The notes: a model not told the origin generated them from the letters alone. 64,000 nt of DNA from Asterias rubens (GCF_902459465.1 NC_047082.1:4154001-4218000); one strand, 5' to 3'. Shown: positions 11,345 through 24,000, numbered from the stretch's first letter. Numbers and translations are program-made.

Positions 11345-13614
11345 ATGGTCAGCAAAATGTTGGCGAGCAAACTGCTGGGTGTTGTTGGTTTATTTATGAT
11401 GGCAGACTACGCTGCTGTTAATGGGCGGTGTTGGAAGAAGGCCCGCGCCGGAGGGACACCTACTGGAGGGACAACTACCGGAGGGACACCTACCGGAGGG
11501 ACACCTACCGGAGGGACACCTACCGGAGGGACACCTACCGGAGGGACGCCTACCGGAGGGACACCTACCGGAGGGACACCTACCGGAGGGACACCTACCG
11601 GAGGGACACCTACCGGAGGGACACCTACCGGAGGGACGCCTACCGGAGGGACGCCTACCGGAGGGACGCCTACCGGAGGGACGCCTACCGGAGGGACACC
11701 TACCGGAGGGACACCTACCGGAGGGACACCTACCGGAGGGACACCTACCGGAGGGACACCTACCGGAGGGACACCTACCGGAGGGACACCTACCGGAGGG
11801 ACACCTACCGGAGGGACACCTACCGGAGGGACACCTACCGGAGGGACACCTACCGGAGGGACACCTACCGGAGGGACACCTACCGGAGGGACACCTACCG
11901 GAGGGACACCTACCGGAGGGACACCTACCGGAGGGACACCTACCGGAGGGACACCTACCGGAGGGACACCTACCGGAGGGACACCTACCGGAGAGACCTC
12001 TACCGGAGGGACACCGCCATGCCCTCCTTCTTGGAGCCAGTTGCAAGGCAAATGCTACAAGATGCATGATGCCTACGTTACATGGGAAGAGGGCAAGCAG
12101 ATTTGTGTTGAGTTGGGTGGGGTGATGGTTGTCCCTCAATCCGAAGAAGAATTACAACACCTCGACAACATCTTCAGTGGTCAATTGTTCTGGATTGGGT
12201 GCACCGACATTGTCGTTGAAGGTTTGTGCACAACTAGAAATTGCTTTTATTTTTCCCTTATCAATAGTTTTATTTTATGCCTTTTGAAGTTGGAAGTCAA
12301 CAACATTCTGAATTTTATTTTGACTTCACCCCTTTTTCGGCTCTCAAATCTGCGTATATACTGAATATCTACAACATTCATGAGGCATTCGCTTTATTTC
12401 CTATTTATACGTCGAAACGTTAACAAAATTACGTGAGTATTTGGCTGTGTTTCTAAAACAAATCATTTATTAAGTTGATATTTTATCAGCCTGGTGAACT
12501 TCTTTTACGATATACCTATTTATAGTCGGGTGCGCCCCATTGCAACATCTTGCTTCTCTTCATGAATAAAATTGTAAGTTACTTTATTCTAAAAGCCATG
12601 AAACATCGTATAACTTACCATGTCCAAGTTTACTTAGCACAACTAGAGTTTACACATGTAAAATGGTATTATAACTGGTGACCATTTTTTGGTATTCTGG
12701 CATGGTTTTCTTCAAGGGCAATTCCATGGTCAGTCGCATTGCACTTTCTGTGTAATTTCTTGATCTTAGTGCTAGTAGTTCTGTGTGAGATATTCTTTCC
12801 ACTAAGTTTATATACTGACTTGTACTTGACACCCAAGGCTTTGAATTAATGATATAAGAAATGTTGTGGGTTTGTCCTCGGGACTTTAATAATAACGTTT
12901 AGTTGTAAAAAGAGGTCAGTCACATTACAAAAAAGGACATGGTAAAAATACACTGTCAAATTTAAAAGTTTCCTCTAACTTAAAAACTTGCAAAAGTTTT
13001 ACTATACATGTAACACACAACTCTTATACGTGAGTATCCAACAGGATACTTATAAATGGGCAGCAACTTTAACTTTTAGGTATACATGGCAAAACCACGC
13101 TTAGTCGCTTTACGGTCAGTACAGTTTTCCAGTCAATTTAGCCAAGCCTCATGAAGCCCAAGCTTTTTATTCCGCAAAATTGGGTTAATTTCCTCGTCAA
13201 CAACTAAAAATAAATTGGTTTCATATGTTTGCTATAAATTCTAAGTGGAAAGAAAGCTGTGACAATTTTTGTTTGCTTTGATTTGCCCATAATCTTTAGC
13301 AGCTCATTTAAATTGGGATCTGACCAGTTATGTTATTCACATGACGTGGTACTCCAGCAAGCATCCTGACCCTACCTTTAAGTACTATCCAGCTCCAAAC
13401 ATTTTATGTAAAGAGACTACTTGTTTCTGATTGACTTGTTCCAGGTACCTGGGTGTGTTTTGGTGAAGATACTATTGACGAACAGGACGAGAGATGGGCT
13501 GCCGGTGAGCCAGATAGTAACGGCAACGAGGATTGCGCTTTGAGGGCTACTTCAGGCTGGTACGATAATGGATGTGACGTTTACACTAATTTAATCTGTC
13601 AGCGCCCTGCGTAA
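11345..13614 (+). CDS. Secreted C-type lectin with (GGTPT)n stalk, copy 2
   Basis: Two coding exons, 11345-12221 and 13445-13614, join in phase 1 to give 348 codons. Start chosen at ATG 11345 (MVSK); ATG 11357 (MLASKLLGVVGLFMM) is equally possible and starts directly at the signal peptide. After a short basic piece (CWKKARA) come about 38 GGTPT-type pentapeptides, a Thr/Pro/Gly-rich stalk that could carry O-glycans. The C-type lectin domain follows: CPPSWSQLQGKCYK, then ICVELGG, FWIGCTDIVVEG, and exon 2 with TWVCFGED, GEPDSNGNEDC (EPD loop), SGWYDNGCD and LICQRPA. The cysteines of a long-form CTLD are present, plus an extra pair (WIGC and WVC). It is presumably an extracellular sugar-binding or defence protein; the ligand is unknown. 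The intron donor (GTTTGT) is weaker than usual. Confidence 0.85.
11446..12015 (+). repeat. 15 bp minisatellite coding GGTPT
   Basis: About 38 head-to-tail units of GGAGGGACACCTACC; variants are mainly ACGCCT for ACACCT plus degenerate end units. Because 15 is divisible by three, all frames on both strands stay open, which creates long shadow ORFs (GRCPS, VGVPP, RRDTY, EGHLP). Confidence 0.95.
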
Positions 13615-14870
13615 ATCAACACAATATGAAAGGTTGCTCAATAATCTGAGCTAACTACTTCTTATAAGGATTAAAGGGGTAGGTGATTAACTGCTCATTC
13701 GCTTTGTGATAATCTTTTTGTTTAACACCAAGCCACTATTTACTTTTAATATTGGGCTCATTGGTAAAAAGACAAATTAATGTTGCACGCATGGAGTCAT
13801 CCATCTTGATATTTTAATCGAACTAATAAATTCACAGCCTGTCTCTGTCTCCATCTCAACTGAAAATGGAGCAATACTGGCATGGAAATCGTTTACTATA
13901 TTTCTTGTTATAATATCACTTAATTAATTTTATTGTTCATAGTGCCCGTAAAAACTAACCCTTTAGAAATAAAGTTCATTTTTGTCATAGTATTATAGTT
14001 TCATGATTGTGTGAAATAAACATAACGTCAATGTTTCGAAAATGTTTCACCAAGAATGCAGTTATGCTAGTACATGTTCAGCATTACACCAATAGTGACG
14101 TTACCGTTAACGTCAGTGGAACATGACCCTGTTTTCCTTTTCCCTGAAACAGAGTAAATAGCAACATATTTCTTTTAAAAGATATTAAAGTCTTTTTTGG
14201 AACCTTACAACTCTTTCTATGTAAAGAATTTGCAAATTGTTTTACAAATCTTGTAAGGAATGTCTTTTCTGAGGCTGTCATCTTTAAAAAACTGATTATT
14301 GCAAACAAGTTTTCTTAGCTTTAAAAAATGGTAAATTAGCTTCAGGATAAATAGTATTCATTTTATTGTTTGAGAGTTATTCGCAAAGTGCAATTTTAAA
14401 TATTGTTTTTGGCATTGTTATTGTATCAGTATATGTAGTAGTAACCGGTTTACTGTTTAATTTAATTATTAACATTCACTAAGTTGGAAAACTGAAGCAT
14501 TATTAACTTCAAAAACTTATCAGGCAAAACACTACTTCACGCTAACTATAGGGTAAGTCTTAGAAAAATCCCCCTTTTGGTCCCAAAACAGAAGAACTAA
14601 TAACATATGATATTCATGTAGAATGATCAGGCAGATACCCAACATAAGAAGAAAACAAATCACTAAAATCAAAGATTATTTCAGTGTTGTAGAGAATAAA
14701 ACGTTGGGTCAGGAACTCCTCAAATTTGTGTCGAACGATTTCGCATTGTAACTAAATTGCTTCTTTGATTCATTATGAACTAAAATGAAATTGTAAGTTT
14801 AGATATTCTAGATGTTTTTCAAATAATTATGTGAACTTCGTTGAATAATATGTGAAACTTGAATCTTAAC
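12596..14870 (+). repeat. Lectin tandem-duplication block, copy 2
   Basis: Counterpart of 6713-9480. A later part (14905-15090) is also shared with copy 3 at 17930-18090, for example the CCAACCGGCTCTCACAGAG block. Confidence 0.85.
13968..13973 (+). other. Poly(A) signal candidate of lectin copy 2
   Basis: AATAAA 354 bp past the stop codon, in the same context (AGAAATAAAGTTCATT) as in copy 1. Confidence 0.5.
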
Positions 14871-15169
14871 ACATGAATTTTTGTTTTACCTATATGGTTA
14901 CACGATTTAAACAAAATTATGATGGCCCTGGAAAAGCCGATTGGTTTAGTCTCAACATTTCAACAACTGTACTCTCGTCGTTGTCACTGTCTCCTAAAAC
15001 GACTGCTTTAGAGCACACTACATTGAATAAACCAACCGGCTCTCACAGAGACATCACCTCAATTAGTTTTCAAGAAGAGACAACTTTATATGTGTCTCCG
15101 TCAAACTAACATTACTTTATTAAAAAGTGTATACCTTTAATTGATTTAATAATATGTGTCGATCTAACA

Positions 15170-15664
15170 TTAACCCTATCAGGAAAATTCTTTTGGCGAC
15201 TCAAGTGGGCGGGGGCGTGGCTTTAATATGATGCTCCTTTTTTTACATTATCACCTCAAACATTTACCTTGAACAAGTCGGTGATAAAAACTGTGGTATA
15301 TAGTTTGAACCTCTAAATACGGGCTGAACAAAACACAAGACAATAGCCGATTTTGATACGCCATTTTTAAATCGCAAACTGCATTTAACACTTTTACGTG
15401 AAACGGCAAAACCATTTTTACAGGAAAAATGTTTAATATAGTAAAAAAAAACGGAAAAACAACAACTACATTTTTTTCAATCGTTTGATGACCCAAGATC
15501 GAACAAACGGTTCGCATGGTAACATCTGACACCGAAATCAATACTTTTGTATACAAGTTATGATCCAAGATTAATATTTGGGAAACGAAATAGAAATTGT
15601 GCGATCGAATGAAGCGTTAAAACTTATGGGCAAAAGTATGGAACCCTGGTCCTGATAGGGTTAA
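15170..15664. mobile_element. 495 bp TTAA-ended TIR element
   Basis: Starts TTAACCCTATCAGGA and ends with the exact inverse TCCTGATAGGGTTAA. The 105-codon minus-strand ORF inside has no recognisable domain, so this is probably a non-autonomous element. Confidence 0.7.
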
Positions 15665-15766
15665 TGGTGTTCTTGTTTAAAAGTTCTTTCACAGCACTGG
15701 AAAGTAATAATAAAATACATTACGCACAAAACCATGTTTTACTCAACAGTTCTCAATAGACTCATG

Positions 15767-16152
15767 TTAAAGACAGTGGACACTATTGGTAACTGTCAAA
15801 GACCAGTCTTCTCACTTGGTGTATCTCCACATATGCACAAAATAACAAACCTGAGAAAATTTGAGCTCAATTGGTCGTCGAAGTTGCGAGATAATAATGA
15901 ATGAAAAAAAAACACCATTGTCACACGAAGTTGTGTGCTTTCAGATGCTTGATTTCGAGACCTCAAATTCTAAATCTGGGGTCTCGAAATCAAATTCGTG
16001 GAAAATTACTTCTTTCTCGAAAACTACTCCACTTCAGAGGGAGCCGTGTCTCACAATGTTTTATACTTTCAACATCTCCCCATTACTCGTTACCAAGTTG
16101 GGTTTTATGCTAATAATTGTTTTGAGTAATTACCAGTGTCCACTGCCTTTAA
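15767..16152. repeat. TTAA-flanked foldback MITE, family 1
   Basis: TTAAAGACAGTGGACACTA to GTGTCCACTGCCTTTAA, with the GAGACCTCAAATTC centre intact. Confidence 0.85.
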
Positions 16153-16744
16153 ACTCACCCCAATTCTGCATGGTCCTTCAATATTATTTCTAGCCAACCA
16201 TGACCCTTCACGACCGAATCTAACCATCCCCGACCTTCACAAATCAATCCTTTAATTAACAACCTGTCCCATTACAAGTAACCCTAACAACCCATCCCGA
16301 CCCTTTCAAAATTCGGTAATTTACTTTGAAGTAAGCGCTCAAAATAAATTTAACAAAGCACTGTGATATTAACACTGTGCTAGTGTAAATGAACAGTGTC
16401 AGTGAGAAAGTAAGCCAATTATACTCTTTGTGAACGTGACTTTCTGAACCATATCTTATTAGTTGCTCTAGTTGGACAAACAATTAAGAGATTTTGTTTA
16501 AAACCAAGCCTCCACATTGTTTAAACAGGAAGTCACGCTAGGCATAACAAAAGATTTCACGGTCCATTTGTCTTATAGCAGGGCTGTTTGGTAGCAAGGT
16601 TTCTAATACTGCGCCATTATGCATGACCCAAATTCATAATCAATTCGCGTTGCGCTGTGTCTTTTGTGTGACTCGACGAGTCGTGTTTTTACTGGCAGTT
16701 AAGGATCTCGGCGCAATTTGACAGCAATTTCAATTTGTCAAGAG

Positions 16745-17135
16745 ATGGTCTGCACTATGTTGGCGAGCAAATTGCTGGGTGTTTTTGGTATAGTTATGAT
16801 GGCAAACTACACTGCCGTTACCGGAGGGACACCTACCGGAGGGACCCCTACCGGAGGGACGCCTACCGGAGGGACCCCTACCGGAGGGACGCCTACCGGA
16901 GGGACACCTACCGGAGGGACACCTACCGGAGGGACCCCTACCGGAGGGACGCCTACCGGAGGGACCCTTACCGGAGGGACGCCTACCGGAGGGACACCTA
17001 CCGGAGGGACACCTACCGGAGGGACCCTACCGGAGGGACGCCTACCGGAGGGACCCTTACCGGAGGGACACCTACCGGAGGCCTAATATTGTGCTAATCA
17101 GAAAGAAACTTGTTTGCATGGAATCATCCATCACT
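16745..17135 (+). pseudogene. C-type lectin copy 3, CTLD deleted
   Basis: MVCTMLASKLLGVFGIVMM matches the signal-peptide region of copy 2, as does the untranslated CAGCAATTTCAATTTGTCA before it. About 17 GGTPT/GGTLT units follow. One C is missing in the unit near 17027, so the frame shifts, and translation stops shortly after at TAA 17085. From about 17080 the sequence is no longer repeat but resembles the 3' UTR of the other copies (CATGGAATCATCCATC against CATGGAGTCATCCATC at 13790). Both CTLD exons are therefore gone, deleted between the minisatellite and the 3' UTR. A short secreted repeat peptide could still be made; that it is a pseudogene is inference. Confidence 0.75.
16819..17080 (+). 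repeat. 15 bp minisatellite of lectin copy 3
   Basis: About 17 units of the copy-2 unit, but with ACGCCT, ACCCCT and ACCCTT variants alternating, which suggests a higher-order 30 bp pattern. Confidence 0.9.
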
Positions 17136-18599
17136 AACCAAGTTTTAAGTTCAGTTTCCCTGAAAGTGGATAATTTTGCAAGTTCAATTATTAATATGTT
17201 TACATCTTTCTAAATAGTTCACTGGGCAGTGAGCTAACAAATTGTGATAAAGTTGGATTTGGTTATAATACTAGTTTCAAACGTGAGTGTTCAAAAATTC
17301 ATATTGCCATTGTCAGAAAATGACGTCATTGATAAAAATAAATTTCAACAAGAATGCAGTCGTAAGCTTTTTACGATGAAGTTTTCACGTTTCAAATATG
17401 ACTCCTTGGCCCAAGACGACAGTGATTGGATAGCGGATAGTCTAATACGCTCAGTTTTATCACTAAAGCGCGCACTCTGACGTCACGATTTAACCAACTT
17501 GACTGGCTCGCTCGGCATCATGCCGTAAGAGGGCGCGCTATAGCGAGTAACAACAAGTCTGAAACCAAAAATGTTAATTTTAAAACTTTATGAAAGTCGC
17601 TTATTGTGTAAAATCTTGCAAGGGAAACTCTTCTTTACTTTCTGGCATCTTTAAAAATTCACGACTCTATTAAAATTTATAAAAGTTTCTCTCTGAAGTA
17701 GCAACATGCATTCCAGTGGATTGAACTTTCTGAATGCCCCAATAGGCTACGAAATGTGCGAATTTTCTTGGAGGGAAGTTTTTTCTTACGGTTTCGCAGT
17801 ACAGCTATTGCTTTTCTGCAATAAACCTGAGTTAATTCAAATTTAAGTTGAGAAAATCTATATTTATTATATTGTATGTGATGGGGTTGATAATGTAAAA
17901 GTTGAACACATGTTTAGTTCAACCCGTGAAACACGATTTGAACAAAACGATTGGCCGCGAAAAGCCGGTTGGTTTAGTTTCAGCATTTCAACTCACCGTC
18001 TCCTATAACGACTACTTTAGAGCACACTACATTGAATAAACCAACCGGCTCTCACAGAGCCACCACCTCAGAGTTTTCAAGAAGATAAAATTACATGGCG
18101 TATCCGTCAGACTATTAAATGGTGTAATAATATGAGTATATAATTTACGATATGTTGTTCATGTTTTAAAATAATTGCTCAGCACGGCAAGCTCATTGTT
18201 AAATACGTTCTGCACAAAATGACATGTTTTTAATAAACTTCTTTAAGGACAAGTCCGAAATTTTCCCTAAGCAACCCCGACCCTTCCAAATGAATCTAAC
18301 TTGCCCTAATTAACTAAAATCCCTTAAGCAACGAAACCCATATACCAATCCCGACCTTCATACACAGTTTACCCTAACCAACCAAATAGATGACACAAAA
18401 TTGATTTGGAGAGTAGACTCATTCCAGCCCTCTCAATTCAACCAAGTGAAGATTCATTCTAATCATCACAAGAAACACACAAATTCAATCAAGCTGTGAA
18501 AAGAACAAGCGTGTTCAATCAACCAAAACCATTGAGCAAGTTACAGACCCGATGGCCCCTGTTGCAAAGTCGATACACCAGAGTGCTTGCTTCTAAGTA
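17136..18599. other. Remnant of lectin-block downstream DNA
   Basis: 17930-18090 matches 14905-15090, and the CCCCGACCC words near 18260 match those after copies 1 and 2. An ORF at 17244 has no supporting features. Confidence 0.55.
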
Positions 18600-19230
18600 A
18601 CGACGCCCTCTAACTCCTAATCAATCACCACTAACCCTCCCTCCCCAACCACCCACTAACCCAACCTCCCTCTGCAACCACCCATCATCCAACCCTACTT
18701 ACCAAACCACCCTCCTCCCTAACTCATAAACCTACCCCCCCCCTCCCCAACCACCTACCAACCAACACTCCATCCCCAAACAGCCCAACAAAACCAACCG
18801 TCCTTGCCCATCCTCACTCCCCAACCACACCAACCTCTCTCTGCAACCACCTATCAACCAACCCTCCCCAACCAACCTCCTCCCTAAATACTCATATACA
18901 CCCAACCTCCCTCCCCAACCTACCACTAACCCAACCTCCCTCTGCAACAACCTATCAACAAACCATCCATCAACCAACCTCCTCCCTAAATACTCATATA
19001 CACCTAACCTCCCTCCCCAACCTACCACTAGTTGTGACAACGCAACCCCCCTCTGCAACCACCTATCAACCAACCATCCATCAACCAACCTCCCCCTAAA
19101 TACTCATATACACCTACCCTCCCTCCCCAACCTACCACTAACCCAACCTCCCTCTGCCCCCACCTATCAACCAACCATCCACCAACCAACCCTCCTCACC
19201 AAATAATGTACTCATAAACCTACACTCCTC
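18600..19230. repeat. C-rich minisatellite with ~110-120 bp higher-order unit
   Basis: Nearly G-free top strand. The block CCTAAATACTCATATACAC, CCTCCCTCCCCAACC, CCTCTGCAACCACCTATC recurs at least four times. The 118-codon minus ORF across it is a product of the repeat. Confidence 0.85.
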
Positions 19231-19259
19231 CCCAACCAACAACCCTCCCATTACAAAGT

Positions 19260-20973
19260 AGACCCACCCTTTTACGCCTGTCTGCGTTGTCACAAAATTT
19301 CGCCTTTTAGATTACTATTGCACTACGAAGCACCAAGAATAAGGTACGTGTTGAAAAGTTGTACAGTGTTAAGTTCGATTTACAATCCCTGTTTTCAAAG
19401 ACATTTTGAAGACAAGAAAAAAACACTTTTACCAGAGAGTATTTTTTTTATATTTTTTTTTTTTAGATCATTGAACAAAAACGACGGGAAATAAATAAAC
19501 AGATTTGTATGCTGCTTGAACGCAAGCGCCCTCAATCTAAATTTGCTGCTGATAGACATTTGTTATTTTGCACACTGTCGACACTTCAAGTTTGTTGCCG
19601 CTACCTTTCTATGGTAGCATTTTGTTCGTGTATACAATTGTCATGCTTTGTGTGTTGTATACCATTCGGGAGGTCGCGAACGCCTTGTATGAAGACTACA
19701 TTGCCGCTAGCTGAACATCTGACACCTCGAGGCTCGTTTTAGGTTTGAGCCAACGTCAAAATATTGACGATCGTGGTAAGGATGTACCTTTAATCTCACT
19801 TTTTATTTTGCAGCCAAATTCTAAGTAGGGACTACACGACGTTTACATAAAACATCATTCATGGATGTACATTACTTTACTGTGAAGGACTTCGCTCGTT
19901 TGTGGTGGAATATGCATGTAACATAGGCATAGTGATCCAAACCATGGGTACCTGTATGCGGTAAGTTGTTCTTAGATTTAGGGAGGTTTTAAACCTTTAA
20001 TATTCTACTGAGGTAGTTTTATTTTCAGTATGAGTGTGTTACATTGTGCTTTATTGAAATTGCTTCAAAACCCACAGTAAAGTCTCTGTGGTAAAATCAT
20101 TTGCTTAACTTTCAGCTCAAACAAACTGGATCATAAAATTTAAAATAACCTTGAGCCTCGCGATTTGTTTACACTATGCGGATAATCCTATATTATGCAA
20201 TAGGACTATGTCAACAGGTAGCGCTATAGCGTTCTACTCATGCAGTATGCCTGTATGTGTTGGTAAATTGCCACATCGACATTGCTTTTCTTATGCTTAC
20301 ACTGATAACTCCATGTGCCGGATATCTGGCCTTGTGTAGGATGTAAAATCCCCGGCCTCTAGGAAAACATATAAGCGCTGACTAGCCTCGTTCCAGCCGC
20401 TCGTCACACAGCTAATGTTGGATTTACTTGTCGTTTTAACATTCTCTCTTAATTTGTCTATGTGTGTTTTAAAATTAACTTTAGGGCCTTGTCACACAGA
20501 AGCAACTTTTGCAGACAACTTGTAAGCAACCAACCACAGTGCATGCTACAGGACCACTTTGGTAGCAAATGAGTAAAGTTAAAAGCAATGTCTTACCACG
20601 AGGGTCTTAATACGATCCCAAAGAATAATTTGTGAACATTGCCTCGAGTGGCATGGCCCAAGGTCAAAATAACAAGAGAGTACAACTTATGATAATAGCA
20701 ATTTTTTGACAATTTTAAAGGGAATGTACACATGGGTATTCTTAAAATCGATTGCACTAAAATCATATGTTAGAAGCGAACAGCAGCGTTCGACAACGTA
20801 AAGCATTATGAGGAACATTTAACTTTGATGTAATGTGGTTACAAATATCAATTTTATGCCCAAATTTGAATCTGAGAAGCGTACTTCAGTAACGTTTCTC
20901 ATATTGCATATTGCTATATAGGGAGCATTTCTCATGCATGGACATATAACACAACTTTCTGAAATATTTTCAG
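19260..20973. other. Gene-free stretch upstream of the SLC16-like gene
   Basis: Presumably holds the promoter and any 5' UTR exon, but none can be placed from sequence alone. Short ORFs at 19509 and 20151 show no domain. Confidence 0.4.
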
Positions 20974-21026
20974 TTGCCGTTCAACCAAAGAATTGGTCTG
21001 CTCGTCGTGACGATTACAGCGATGCG

Positions 21027-24000
21027 ATGGGCCCTCTTGTGGGGGAATGTGGCCATTGGGGTCTGGCTGTCGTAACCGCCTCGTTCACTGTCCATCTTCT
21101 GGTTAAGGTGGTAACACGCTGTGCTGGAGTATTGTTTCTAAGCTTTCAAAATGAGTTCCAGAGTTCAACTGCACAGACAGGCGCCATCTTTAGTATCATG
21201 TCATCCTCATCATACATAGGAAGTAAGAATTACTTATCTTTAGCCACTAAAAACAACAAAGTGACAACGGAAATATGACCCGAAGTGCTAACAGTTTTCC
21301 TTGTTAAAAGAAACATCTCGAACTCGGCAGATGATCCAACAGAACCAGAAGAAAATATCATCTCAGTATTTACAGAATTACAATTAATAACAGGCTACTG
21401 TTTTTATTTTACTTCGACTACAAATCATTTCAATATCTAGGTCCGATTTCGAGCCGAATTGACCCCAAGATTCAGATTGAATACCTCTTTCAAAGACTCG
21501 AAAACATTACTGTAAAAATCCATTACAATTCCATCCAACCAATCAGCAGGGCTCTTATTTATATAATTCACTTACTTCTGGTACACAAGATCATTGATGT
21601 ATCGTCAGGACCTCCTCTCAATCGGTGGGCAAAAGTCACTGATATTTATTTATGGTTTATTTTTTATTTATTCAGATACGATAGGTGGTGTGTTAGGGAA
21701 TCATCTGAACTGTCGCTCTACTGCTATACTTGGTAGTATATTTTACACTGCTGGGACAATAAGCTGCAGCTTTACAACAAATATTTATCAGATGTACTGT
21801 ACAAGTGCTCTGGCAGGTAAGATACAGGCATAGGCATCTAATACATGTACTTCATATCAATCGCGGGGAATCTATAGACACACCAGGGGTGGATTTCACA
21901 AAGAGTTAGGACTAGTCTTATCTCGAGTTAGGACCAGTTACTCGTCCTAACTTTAGGACTATCCATGCAATGTGTATGTCTCCTAGGACTAGTCCTAACT
22001 TTGTGAAATCGACCCCAGGCCTGAAAGCCACTTCAAGGCTACAACCCATTTTTTCTTTGGCCCGTTGCCACCTACTCCAGGGCTGAAACAGGGTTACCCC
22101 CTTTACAGTCCATACGGATGTAGGCTTGGGTACAATTATCCACCCAAGCCTGGCTGGTAGAGCCGAAAGCAAGCACTAACTCCCCAACTTCACGAAGCAA
22201 TCATGATCAAGTGTCGCGCTAGAATGAGAATGAGAGGTCACGTTCCTGACCAACTGGCCGGGTATATATTATCATCTAAAAGGCTGGTGTAAAAGTTAAA
22301 CAGCAAACGTGAGTGTATACATGTTGTTTTAATACGTATTTCAGGTATTCGGGTGCATTCAGGTCTTCCCAGTGCAGTTTCTCCCCTGTCTTTCGTTACA
22401 AGATAGACCATATTTAATAAATTAGAATAATCACAAATTTTCTATTCTGGTTGCTGTGTTCGAAGATGGGAGTCACCTTCTGTTATTTTCAGTCGATACT
22501 TTACTAACTGGTATACGCTGAATACATGGAAGTCACAAATGATGTAAGTTTCCCTTCTTTCCTTACTGTAGGACTAGGTGGTGGAATTACTGTAATACCG
22601 GCAGTTGTAATGGTCGCTAAGTACTTCAAGAGATATTACCCCTTAGCGTGTGGAATTTCAACATCTGGACTTGACATTGGAATGTTGGTGTTTGCTCCAT
22701 TGATGCAGCTATTACTGGATACTTATGGATGGAGGGGAGCAATGCTCGTAACTGGAGCATTTGTGGGTAATGTTTTTGCAGCTGGGGCACTTTTTCGCCC
22801 AGTACGGTCGTCTTCACAGACAGGAGACAAGAAGAGCACAGAAGAACATGTTGAACAAGGGGAAGACAAAGAAATGCTGAAGGATAATAATGAGAATCAC
22901 AGATCAACGCAGAGTGAAGATCATGGAATCAACGAAGTGAAGACCCAGAACCAATTACAAAGTACCGATGCAACGAACATCACTTTGAAGTCGCAACGCC
23001 AGAGGAATCTATTCTCCGCAGCCGCCAATTCACTTCGGCTACATCTTCTCAGTGAATCTTATCGCCTCTCTTTGATTATCTTCGCTCAAGTCGTAGCTTA
23101 CCTCGTTGCTTATACTTGTTTCATTATGTTCTTAGTCCCATTTGCCACATCATCTGGTATTTCAGAGCAGGATGCATCTTTTCTTATAAGTGTCTGTGGA
23201 ATTGGCGGGATTGTTGGACGTCTTATTTGTGGAGTCCTAACTAAGAAAGCCTCATCTTACGTCATCTACCAGGTGTCCATGTTTGTGAGTGGATGTGCCG
23301 TCTTGCTGGTGCAACTTGGTACGACCTGGATTTACATTTCTGCATCCATGGTTGGAATAACATACGGAATACAGTACACAATCTGGCGGGTGATGATGCT
23401 GGAGTTAGTTGGAGTGGATAACATGGGGTCTGCCATTGGAATCTACTCAAGCATTGGGATTCCCTTTACAGTCACAGTGCCCATCTTATCAGGTACCGTT
23501 CCCTTGTATCAATTGATAATAAATTTCAAACATGAATGCAAGGTGATTCTCAATATTTGGACTATCCAAGTTCCTTACAAGCTAACACAATAGCTAATAC
23601 AAATTTAACATAAACTTTCTTTTAAAGACAAGCAAATCATCTGCCATGACTGATCGGATGTGTGCTTCGGCCACGGCTTGAATTTAAGTTCCAAAATAGG
23701 CCGTGTGAGCTATAAAATGTCTTCCATCGACGTGGCTTCGAATTAGAAGGACAAATCCCAAGAGCCAATCCAAGGTTCAAAGTCGACGGGGAAAAGCTTA
23801 AAGAAACAAATGACACTCCAAACTGTTTCACAAAGTTGTTATTCGTTCTTTTAGAGTTTTAGCAGAAGACCTGGCCGGAGAGTTTAGCTCAAATTGTTCG
23901 GTTTATAGCAAAAGGATTTCTGGCATGTATATATTCATTGATATATATTATTTATTTTTACACAGGAGCCCTCTACGATACAACCGAGAGCTACTCTATT

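Noticed and set aside
11390-12139. Long minus-strand and alternate-frame ORFs (249, 214, 234, 213 codons) over the lectin repeat
   Set aside because: They exist only because the 15 bp repeat keeps every frame open; only the frame with signal peptide and CTLD is supported.
18732-19088. 118-codon minus-strand ORF
   Set aside because: Lies wholly in the C-rich minisatellite; its composition follows the repeat.
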